A stretch of 37,137 nucleotides of DNA from Oscillospiraceae bacterium. Lineage in GTDB: Bacteria; Bacillota; Clostridia; Oscillospirales; Ruminococcaceae. A program made the translations under genes and the position numbers. This document shows, in pieces, positions 30,806-37,137 of the stretch; positions within the stretch are counted from its first letter, which is position 1, and every line of letters starts with the position of its first letter. The DNA is taken from NCBI GenBank assembly GCA_017547245.1, contig JAFYQD010000010.1, positions 1 to 37,137 on the forward strand, given 5' to 3'. The notes below the pieces were generated by a model. That model saw only the letters and a program-made list of their open reading frames with translations. It had not been told where the DNA came from and searched no databases.

Positions 30806-32532
30806 AGTCCTGCCTCCTCTGCCGAAAGCTGGGAAGTGACGATTTCGCGATATACGCCGCAGGTCTGCAGCAGTTCACGGTGTTTGCCCTTTCCTGCAAT
30901 GTTGCCGTCATCATCCAAAACCACAATACAGTCGGCATCCATGATGGTGCTGACACGCTGTGCCACAATGATGACCGCGGCGTCGGCGGTAATCTCGGCC
31001 AGCCTGCGGCGCAGGGTGGCATCGGTCTTATAGTCCAACGCCGAAAAGCTGTCGTCAAACAGATAGATTTCGGGTCTGCGGGCTACGGCACGGGCAATGC
31101 TGAGGCGCTGCTTCTGACCGCCCGAAAAGTTTGCGCCGCCGCGGGACACTTCACTGTCCAACCCGTTTTCTTTCTCCAGTATAAAGTCCTTTGCCTGGGC
31201 AATATCGGCTGCCTGCCAAAGCTGTTCATCGTCGGCATTTGGGGCACCGTAGCTCAGGTTTTCACGCAGCGTTCCCTGAAAAAGTACCGCACGCTGGGGC
31301 ACATAGCCGATACGGCTTCTCAGGTCTGCACGGGTCATCTCACGCACATCAACGCCATCCACCAGCACCCGTCCTTCGCTGACATCATAAAAACGGGGGA
31401 TCAGGTTAAGAATGGTGGTCTTGCCCGACCCGGTGGAACCGATAATCGCCAGCGTCTGTCCGGGGCCCACTTCAAAACTGATGTTTCGAACAGCCGGTTC
31501 GTCCGAATTGGCATAGGCAAAGGTAACATCCTCAAAACAAACGGTTGCCCTTTGGTCAGGCTGCTGCGGATGCTGCGGGTCGGTTATGGCAGGTACGGTA
31601 TCCAGCACCTCGTTGATGCGTTCGGCCGAAGCGGCAGCACGGGGAATCATGGTGATCATCATGGAAAGCATCATAAAAGAGATCATGATGTGCATTACAT
31701 ACTGAATAACGCCCATAACATCGCCCACCAGCAGGGTTCCGCCTTCCACCTGTCCCACACCCAGCCAAAGAATAAGCACGGTGGAAAAGTTGAGAATGAA
31801 CATCAGCAGAGGCATCATAAGCATCATAAGGTTGTTCATCTTCAGGGTGATGGAAAGCAGGTCGGTATTGGCCCGGTCGAACCGCTCTTCTTCATAACCT
31901 TCGGTGCCAAAGGCACGCATAACACGTATGCCCGAAAGCTTTTCGCGCATGATCTGATTGACACGGTCGATACGGGACTGCATGGTTTTGGAAAGAGGAA
32001 TGGTCTTGCGGCTGATGACCACCACCGCCACCATAAGCAGCGGAGCGGTAAAAAACACCGCCTTTGACATTTCGAGCGAGGTGGAAAAGGCCATAATAAC
32101 ACCGCCCACAAGGGCCATAGGAGCCATCATGGCCAACCGCAGGAACATCATAACCACCATTTCAATTTGGGTAATGTCATTGGTGGTACGGGTAAGCATC
32201 GAGGCTGCACCAAAGCGGTCAAACTCGGCCAAAGAGAATTCTTCGGCTTTTTTGAACACCTCGCGGCGCAGGTCACAGGAAAGGCCCATGGCCGCCCGGG
32301 AGGAAAGGTAGCTGCTGGCCACCATTGCCGCAGCACCCATCAGGCTGATCAGCAGCATTTTTACGCCAACCACCACAATGTGTTCAATATTGCCCTGCAA
32401 AACACCTTCGTTTACAATCGAGGTCATATATTTGGGCAGATACATCATGGTAAACACATTGCAGGCAACGGCAGCAATGTCTCCCAGTACCATCCAGATA
32501 TACTTTTTCAGGCGTTTCAACAATTTTATCAC
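30802..32532 (-). CDS. Heterodimeric ABC exporter subunit (degenerate ATPase site)
   Basis: The 576-residue half-transporter has six transmembrane helices and an ATPase with Walker A GSTGSGKTT and signature FSGGQKQR. Walker B reads YLFDDSFSALD: Asp replaces the catalytic Glu. That substitution marks the degenerate site in heterodimeric exporters such as TM287/288 and BmrCD. Translation starts at GTG (32532), overlapping the marR stop (GTGA), so the three genes are tightly coupled. Confidence 0.92.
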   Translation of the reverse strand: MIKLLKRLKKYIWMVLGDIAAVACNVFTMMYLPKYMTSIVNEGVLQGNIEHIVVVGVKMLLISLMGAAAMVASSYLSSRAAMGLSCDLRREVFKKAEEFSLAEFDRFGAASMLTRTTNDITQIEMVVMMFLRLAMMAPMALVGGVIMAFSTSLEMSKAVFFTAPLLMVAVVVISRKTIPLSKTMQSRIDRVNQIMREKLSGIRVMRAFGTEGYEEERFDRANTDLLSITLKMNNLMMLMMPLLMFILNFSTVLILWLGVGQVEGGTLLVGDVMGVIQYVMHIMISFMMLSMMITMIPRAAASAERINEVLDTVPAITDPQHPQQPDQRATVCFEDVTFAYANSDEPAVRNISFEVGPGQTLAIIGSTGSGKTTILNLIPRFYDVSEGRVLVDGVDVREMTRADLRSRIGYVPQRAVLFQGTLRENLSYGAPNADDEQLWQAADIAQAKDFILEKENGLDSEVSRGGANFSGGQKQRLSIARAVARRPEIYLFDDSFSALDYKTDATLRRRLAEITADAAVIIVAQRVSTIMDADCIVVLDDDGNIAGKGKHRELLQTCGVYREIVTSQLSAEEAGL

Positions 32533-33005
32533 TGCGGCTTCCCCCCTTCCTCAAAAGGCTTGCTTTGTTCCATATGCTCCGAAAGGCGATTCAATATCCG
32601 AATAAACTCACGGGCATCTTCTTCGCCAAGATATTCCACCATTGCGCTGCATCGTTGGTGTTTTCCGTCGGTAAACTGTTGGGCCACATTTCTGCCCTGT
32701 TCGGTAAGGAATACCAAACGGCAGCGGCGGTCGTTTTGATCCTGGCGCCGCTGTATATATCCCTGTTTTTCCAGCGAGGAAAGCACCGGCGACACCACCG
32801 GGCCGCGCACCTGCATGGAGGCACTGATCTGGCTGGGATTGGACCCCTGTTTCCCCGCTTTTTCCTGCTTCAGCAAAATTTCAAGGCAAAGAGCCTCCAG
32901 ACTGCGCAGCCCAAAGGGTCTGCCATAGGTCAGGCGGGTACGCATCGAGTGATGCATGATCTGATCCAAAACATCATTCAATTTCTGTTCCAGTGTTCGT
33001 TTCAT
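32529..33005 (-). CDS. MarR-family transcriptional regulator
   Basis: The 158-residue protein has a MarR winged-helix core: helix LEILLKQEKAG, recognition region NPSQISASMQVRGPVVSPVLSSLEKQGYI and wing RRQDQNDRRCRLVFLT. It probably represses its own operon, which encodes a heterodimeric exporter, until a ligand binds. It starts at ATG 33005. The inverted repeat ATACTTAT/ATAAGTAT (33028-33035 with 33054-33061) overlaps its promoter and is the likely operator. Confidence 0.92.
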   Translation of the reverse strand: MKRTLEQKLNDVLDQIMHHSMRTRLTYGRPFGLRSLEALCLEILLKQEKAGKQGSNPSQISASMQVRGPVVSPVLSSLEKQGYIQRRQDQNDRRCRLVFLTEQGRNVAQQFTDGKHQRCSAMVEYLGEEDAREFIRILNRLSEHMEQSKPFEEGGKPQ

Positions 33006-33027
33006 GCAGCTGCCCCCTTTTCAAAAA

Positions 33028-33061
33028 ATACTTATCTCAAATAATTATGTAACATAAGTAT
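33028..33061. promoter_or_regulatory. Inverted repeat, candidate MarR operator
   Basis: ATACTTAT (33028-33035) is repeated inverted as ATAAGTAT (33054-33061) with an 18-base spacer. The right arm overlaps the -10 element, and a shorter GTAA/TTAC palindrome (33049-33066) shares the same centre region. Confidence 0.6.
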
Positions 33062-33085
33062 ATTACTTTTCACCCATAAATACAA
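33057..33085 (-). promoter_or_regulatory. Promoter of the marR/ABC exporter operon
   Basis: On the minus strand TTGTAT (33085-33080) and TATACT (33062-33057) are separated by 17 bases. Confidence 0.7.
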
Positions 33086-33126
33086 TGTTGGTTTTATATA
33101 TGATATGTAAACATTTTATGAAGCAA

Positions 33127-33161
33127 AAACACCCCCAAGCCATTGCAGCTCGGGGGTGTTT
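33127..33161 (-). terminator. Terminator of the surface-protein gene
   Basis: AAACACCCCC (33127-33136) pairs with GGGGGTGTTT (33152-33161) with an inner AGC/GCT helix, followed by TTTTTGC on the minus strand. Confidence 0.8.
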
Positions 33162-33174
33162 ACAGTACTTAATG

Positions 33175-35595
33175 TTATTCTGCAGAAACATTCAGAATGG
33201 TCAGTGTTTTGCCAAGATAAAAAGCGGTATCGGCAGTATTTTTATCCTCAGCAGACAAGACGATGGAATAGGCCGTGGGCATATCCGCCATATCATCCAG
33301 CATCAGCTGGGCAAAGGTCAGCTGGGGAATGCCGTTTTCGTCCAGTGTATAGGGCATGGTTCTGTGTTCGGTCTCGCCAACCATAAGCTTCAGCGAATAG
33401 TTGTACTTGTCGCTCATAACCAGGTTGTTTACGGCAAGAACAGTATCCTTTGCCGCAGGCTGAATCATATGGGTTTTACCCTCGCCTTCGGCAATCAGGC
33501 CATGCTCTTCACGCACAGAAGCGGAAGCCACCACGGCAGAACCATCCAGATAAAGCTGATCAGAAAAAGCTTCCAGCTTGGGAGCCTTTACCGATACTGT
33601 AATGGTGTAATCTCTGCCGGAAGACAGCATGTTGTCCACATAAGGAGCCGCATAAGTATAGGAAGGAACAACCGCAACGACACGGTGGATTTCAACGCCA
33701 TTCTGGGTAAGAACGACATTATAACCGGCAGCCTGCGGAACAGCGTTCCATACCGCCGAAATATAATGTGTGGTAAGTGCGGAAACCTTCAGGCTTTCCG
33801 GGGTCATTTCCAGGTGAGAAGCGGTAATATTTCTTGCGGTTTCATCGCTATCCAGATAAAGAATGCCTTCGGTCTGGTTAAAACCGCCCTCTGCCTTTAC
33901 ATTCAGGCTATAGTTGCCAACGGTGGTCACTGCAACCGAAGATGCATACCCGGTTTCGGTGGCAGCATATTCAGCAGCAGAACCGCTGACGCTGAAGTTG
34001 GAGGCCCCCTCTATCTTGGTCCAGCTGAAGGTCAGCAGACCATCGGTATAGGCTGCCGACACCACGGGAGAAGCCAGTTTCTTTACCGCAAAGGATGTTT
34101 CGGCCTTTCCGTTAAAGGCAGGTCTGGCCTGAGCTGCCCCCACCACCTGAAGAGCAAAACGATATTCCTTTCCTGCGCTCAGGTCAAGGCCGGCAACCGT
34201 ATAGGATGTGCCGGTAATATCGTTAACGGTGGTTGCGGTTTCTTCGCCCACCTGCTGCCAGGTAAGCGTATAGCTGTCAACATTGGCGGCTGCATCCCAG
34301 CCAAGAACCAATCCGTCCTGTCCGACGGTATTGACCATAAAATTATTGATTTCGCCCACCTGAGCAGGAGCGGTGGTCAGTATAACCCATTCGCTGGGGT
34401 CAAAGCCCGTCAGATTGGTTATGGCGCGCACCCGGAAGGTTGTGTCACGATTCATAAAAGCATCGTCCACCACCACCGAAAGCTCGGTGACGGTTTTTGC
34501 AACCAAAGTTTCTTCTGCAGATATTTCCACAGCATAGCCGGTGGCAACGGCATCACCTGCGGTCCAGCCAAAACGGTAAACACCGGCGGCGGCATCATAG
34601 GTAACGGCAAGGTCCTTGGGAGGTGCCAAGGGAATGTTATGGTTGAGGTAGGTCACATCATCATATCTGCTGTTGACCTTCTTTTCTTCATCGGGAACGA
34701 TATAGCTGACAATGTCATTTGCGGCAACAATAATACGTCCCACACTGCCGGTGCCGTCAATAACCGACGATTCATCTACACGCAGTTCTTTGATCAGCGA
34801 ATAATCATCCAGATAGAGTTCGGTCTCTTCCTTCAATATGGCTTTGTTCAGTTCTGTAGAGATCAAGCTGGCAACAACCACAGGCTTGCCTTCAGCAATC
34901 TTCAGTTCCGAAAAACCGGGTCGTTTGGGGTCAAGTCCGCTTTCATCCAGAACAACATCGGTGTAGGCAGTAATCATACCGGTACGGGTCAGGCCATCGG
35001 CAATGAGAACAGTATCACGGCCATAGCCATCGCGCACCACAATTTTGCCAACACGGGTATTGGTCAGAATAACGCTTTCGCCGCCCTTGATGTACAGTGT
35101 ACCTTCGATGATGCAATGGTCCAGTTCAACGCCGCCTTCGGCATCTTTGGAGATGGTCATGTCGCCCTTGACGGTTTTGTTGGCAAGGTAAATATCCCCG
35201 GCCTGTACCGAAACCGCACCATAGGTTTTGGTTCGATCATCAGAGGTGCTTTGTTTATAGGTTTTGGTCTGATAGGTGGCAGATGCCGAGCTTTCGGTTT
35301 TGCTGCTTGCGGAAGAGCTGCCGCCCGAAGTCTGGGGCTTGGAAGGCTGTGCAGGAGGCACGATCTCCTTATCCGAAGAAGAGGGTTCCTCAGGCTCTTC
35401 AACAGGTTCTTCAGGCTGCTTTTCGGGCAGATCAACCTGCTCGCTTTGAGAGGTTTGAGGGATACGATCCCTTTCAGGATCGATATAATCGGCCAGCACG
35501 ATGGTGCCTATCAACAAAAACAGGCCAATCAGCACAAGCACAAGCAGAACGATTACTGTCGTCAACAGCTTGTTGGTGCGGTTATCTTCATGCAT
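33175..35595 (-). CDS. Large membrane-anchored surface protein with beta-rich and Fn3-like modules
   Basis: The 806-residue protein starts at the ATG 35595, 7 bases after AAAGGGAGG; a TTG 6 bases earlier is less likely. Residues 10-36 form one membrane segment, giving a short inside tail and a long outside part. Residues 40-115 are a Pro/Glu/Ser/Thr-rich linker. From about 120 to 310 there are short repeating strands (GDIYLANKTVKGDMTI, GTLYIKGGESVILTN), like a right-handed beta helix or bactofilin-type solenoid. From about 335 onward there are several fibronectin type III-like modules (DSYTLTWQQV, YRFALQVVGAA). No LPXTG motif is seen. The role is unknown; adhesion or cell-envelope scaffolding are possible. 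Confidence 0.82.
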   Translation of the reverse strand: MHEDNRTNKLLTTVIVLLVLVLIGLFLLIGTIVLADYIDPERDRIPQTSQSEQVDLPEKQPEEPVEEPEEPSSSDKEIVPPAQPSKPQTSGGSSSASSKTESSASATYQTKTYKQSTSDDRTKTYGAVSVQAGDIYLANKTVKGDMTISKDAEGGVELDHCIIEGTLYIKGGESVILTNTRVGKIVVRDGYGRDTVLIADGLTRTGMITAYTDVVLDESGLDPKRPGFSELKIAEGKPVVVASLISTELNKAILKEETELYLDDYSLIKELRVDESSVIDGTGSVGRIIVAANDIVSYIVPDEEKKVNSRYDDVTYLNHNIPLAPPKDLAVTYDAAAGVYRFGWTAGDAVATGYAVEISAEETLVAKTVTELSVVVDDAFMNRDTTFRVRAITNLTGFDPSEWVILTTAPAQVGEINNFMVNTVGQDGLVLGWDAAANVDSYTLTWQQVGEETATTVNDITGTSYTVAGLDLSAGKEYRFALQVVGAAQARPAFNGKAETSFAVKKLASPVVSAAYTDGLLTFSWTKIEGASNFSVSGSAAEYAATETGYASSVAVTTVGNYSLNVKAEGGFNQTEGILYLDSDETARNITASHLEMTPESLKVSALTTHYISAVWNAVPQAAGYNVVLTQNGVEIHRVVAVVPSYTYAAPYVDNMLSSGRDYTITVSVKAPKLEAFSDQLYLDGSAVVASASVREEHGLIAEGEGKTHMIQPAAKDTVLAVNNLVMSDKYNYSLKLMVGETEHRTMPYTLDENGIPQLTFAQLMLDDMADMPTAYSIVLSAEDKNTADTAFYLGKTLTILNVSAE

Positions 35596-35719
35596 ATTCA
35601 AGCCTCCCTTTCTATCTTGTTAAGGTATTTTTCTATGGATGCGCTTTCCTTTTTCCCTTGACGAAACACCCTCTGACATGTTACCTTTTTTATAAAGACA
35701 ACAACAAGGAGGTCTCTTC

Positions 35720-36223
35720 ATGCCGCTGATCAGTGATCCCAACCGTTTGCTGGAAACCATTGCAACACAGGAAAGCTTGGTTCGTTTTAAGAAATTTGAC
35801 AACGACATCGCCCTGGAACTTGGGTTATTCATCGTTGATTATGCCAAAAAGCTGGGCAAAGGCCCTTCCATTGCCATTACCGTAAATGAATGGCAGGTAT
35901 TTAAGGTTGCCATGAACGGCATTGCCCGCCCCGATAACGAAGGTTGGCTGCGCCGCAAGCACAACACCGTAACCCGCTTCCGCGTCAGCAGCCTTGCCAC
36001 TGCCGCCAGCATGAAGGCTAAGGGTGCCACTTTGGCCGCCCGTGCTTTGGACCCCGACGACTATATTTTCGCCGGCGGCGGCTTCCCCCTGTATGTAGAA
36101 AACGCCGGCATTATCGGCAGCATCTGCGCTTCCGGACTGAAGGATTTTGAAGACCATCAGCTGGTGGTGGACGCCTGCGCCGCATATCTGGGCCTGCAGA
36201 ATGTTCCTTCGGTAGTGGAATAA
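35720..36223 (+). CDS. UPF0303/GlcG-HbpS-type protein
   Basis: The 167-residue protein matches the UPF0303 group of the GlcG/HbpS (heme-degrading-like) domain family. It contains SIAITVNEWQVFKVAMNG, the motif WLRRKHNTVTRF and the end GGGFPLYVENAGIIGSICASG. Some relatives bind heme or cobalamin, but the role of UPF0303 is not established. The ATG follows AAGGAGGT, and the gene is monocistronic. It lies convergent to the Rrf2 regulator. Confidence 0.85.
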   Translation: MPLISDPNRLLETIATQESLVRFKKFDNDIALELGLFIVDYAKKLGKGPSIAITVNEWQVFKVAMNGIARPDNEGWLRRKHNTVTRFRVSSLATAASMKAKGATLAARALDPDDYIFAGGGFPLYVENAGIIGSICASGLKDFEDHQLVVDACAAYLGLQNVPSVVE

Positions 36224-36314
36224 AAAGCCTTTTCACTCGATAGGTAGTTTAAATATAGCAAAATACTGCATAAAAAACAATATTTTTGTAAAAAAACTAA
36301 GGCTTTAACAAACA

Positions 36315-36351
36315 AAAAACGCCCGAAATCATAAAGATTTCGGGCGTTTTT
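36315..36351. terminator. Bidirectional terminator
   Basis: AAAAACGCCCGAAATC (36315-36330) pairs with GATTTCGGGCGTTTTT (36336-36351) around ATAAA, with T-runs on both strands. It closes the UPF0303 gene (plus) and the Rrf2 gene (minus). Confidence 0.9.
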
Positions 36352-36364
36352 ATGTTTTTGGGGG

Positions 36365-36778
36365 TTAAATCAGATCAGAAAACTTTACCGAGGCAAGTTT
36401 TTCACGCACAATCTGGGATATTTCATCGTAGATGGCATTGAATTTGCACTCGCAGCAGCGGCAGCTGCCTTCATGGCTGTGGCTGCACTCGTAATCAGGC
36501 AGCACACAACGGCTGAGGGCATAGGGACCTTCCACGGTGGTAAGTACATCGTACAGGGTAAGATTATCGGCAGATTCGGCCAGCTCGTAGCCGCCATGGG
36601 TACCCTTAAAGGAACGCACCAAGCCTCCGGCAACCAGTTTGCGCAGTATCTTAAGCGAAAAACGCAGGGTTACGCCGGTGCTTTCAGCAATGGCCTTGGC
36701 ATCCATGCGCTGACCTTTGGCACAGGCCAGACAATGTACAATGCGCACGGCATAATCGGCTTCCAGTGTGATGTGCAT
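36365..36778 (-). CDS. Rrf2-family regulator with Cys-rich C-terminus
   Basis: The 137-residue protein has an Rrf2 winged helix, with MHITLEADYAVRIVHCLA at the start, TGVTLRFSLKILRKL as the helix-turn-helix and FKGTHGGYELA as the wing. The dimer helix ends at about residue 90, where a Cys cluster follows: Cys91, Cys98, Cys106, Cys108, Cys109, Cys111, with His100 and His102 between. IscR, NsrR and RirA bind an iron-sulfur cluster with three Cys here, so redox or iron sensing is likely, although the spacing and number differ. It lies 33 bases after the sigma factor gene and is probably on its transcript. AGGAGGT precedes the ATG. Confidence 0.9.
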   Translation of the reverse strand: MHITLEADYAVRIVHCLACAKGQRMDAKAIAESTGVTLRFSLKILRKLVAGGLVRSFKGTHGGYELAESADNLTLYDVLTTVEGPYALSRCVLPDYECSHSHEGSCRCCECKFNAIYDEISQIVREKLASVKFSDLI

Positions 36779-36811
36779 AGGGTACCTCCTGAGAGAATCT
36801 TACATCAAGGA

Positions 36812-37137
36812 TTATTCCAGAAAATCCTTCAGCTTTTTGCTGCGGGTGGGATGACGCAGTTTGCGCAGAGCCTTTGCTTCAATCTGACGGATACGTTCAC
36901 GGGTAACGTTGAACTCCTTGCCCACTTCTTCCAGAGTGCGGCTGCGGCCGTCTTCCAGACCAAAACGGAGCTTCAGCACCTTTTCTTCACGGGGGGTAAG
37001 GGTGCTGAGCACTTCGCTGAGCTGTTCCTTCAGCAGAGTGTGGGAGGCAACATCAGAGGGGGCGGGAGCATCGTCATCGGGGATAAAGTCGCCCAGATGG
37101 CTGTCCTCTTCCTCGCCGATCGGCGTTTCAAGCGAAA
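36812..37137 (-). CDS. rpoD: Primary sigma factor RpoD/SigA, C-terminal part (cut by window edge)
   Basis: The last 108 codons of the primary sigma factor are present. The 5' part lies beyond the right edge. Visible are [20 protein letters not shown] (end of region 3/linker) and region 4 ([49 protein letters not shown]), which reads the -35 element. It matches the vegetative sigma A of Firmicutes, in line with the many TTGACA/TATAAT promoters in this window. Confidence 0.96.
   Translation of the reverse strand, partial: SLETPIGEEEDSHLGDFIPDDDAPAPSDVASHTLLKEQLSEVLSTLTPREEKVLKLRFGLEDGRSRTLEEVGKEFNVTRERIRQIEAKALRKLRHPTRSKKLKDFLE

Noticed and set aside
33085-35661. An 858-codon open frame opposite the surface-protein gene
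   Set aside because: It is antisense to a gene with a membrane anchor, Fn3-like modules and a good ribosome site, and its own product shows no domain. It is a shadow frame.
1-37137. CRISPR array or prophage
   Set aside because: I saw no regularly spaced direct repeats, cas genes, integrase, transposase, capsid or terminase genes.

Overview
The window looks like chromosomal DNA from an anaerobic, Gram-positive member of the Clostridia, most likely related to Oscillospiraceae/Ruminococcaceae. This is inferred from the oxygen-sensitive glycyl-radical ribonucleotide reductase (nrdGD), strong AGGAGG ribosome binding sites, consensus sigma-A promoters, tRNA genes with encoded CCA ends, a clostridial-type Mn2+ riboswitch, and the mixture of housekeeping genes. 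I see no phage, transposase, integrase or CRISPR array. No species can be named from the sequence alone.

Layout. 1-311: two GC-rich hairpins, then a minus-strand tRNA-Gln/tRNA-Pro unit with a perfect consensus promoter. 548-4332: thioredoxin, then nrdG-nrdD behind a promoter overlapped by an NrdR-type box; NrdD carries a fused glutaredoxin-like tail. 4383-6255: Dabb protein and rsmA (minus), divergent from a dCMP deaminase-type gene. 6375-9025: cold-shock gene with a terminator-like leader, three small zinc-ribbon/PH-like genes, a small XRE regulator and a candidate sRNA. 9038-11683: HAD phosphatase, small coiled-coil protein, YbaK-type deacylase and PfkB sugar kinase. 11905-16368: TspO, an ArsB/NhaD-type permease behind a yybP-ykoY (Mn2+) riboswitch, Lar-like and DegV proteins, a ZIP metal transporter and a second tRNA-Pro. 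16626-20768: potABCD with a long structured leader. 20778-26671: polysaccharide deacetylase and livJHMGF (minus). 26698-33085: nicotinate phosphoribosyltransferase, a small anchored protein, and a marR/heterodimeric ABC exporter operon. 33175-37137: a surface protein with beta-rich and Fn3-like modules, a UPF0303 protein, an Rrf2 regulator and the 3' end of the primary sigma factor gene.

How the genes fit together. Deoxynucleotide supply (trxA, nrdGD, dCMP deaminase) sits at one end. Nutrient import (potABCD, livJHMGF) and NAD salvage lie in the middle. Metal handling is suggested by the Mn2+-riboswitch permease and a ZIP transporter within 3 kb of each other.

The items most worth a second look are: (a) the Mn2+ riboswitch controlling an ArsB/NhaD-type permease, a possible manganese exporter outside the usual families; (b) a pseudoknot-capable, ribosome-site-masking leader of potABCD that I cannot assign to a known riboswitch class; (c) an orphan strong promoter next to the XRE gene driving a short, terminator-ended RNA; (d) NrdD with a built-in redoxin; and (e) a terminator-like element in the cold-shock gene leader.
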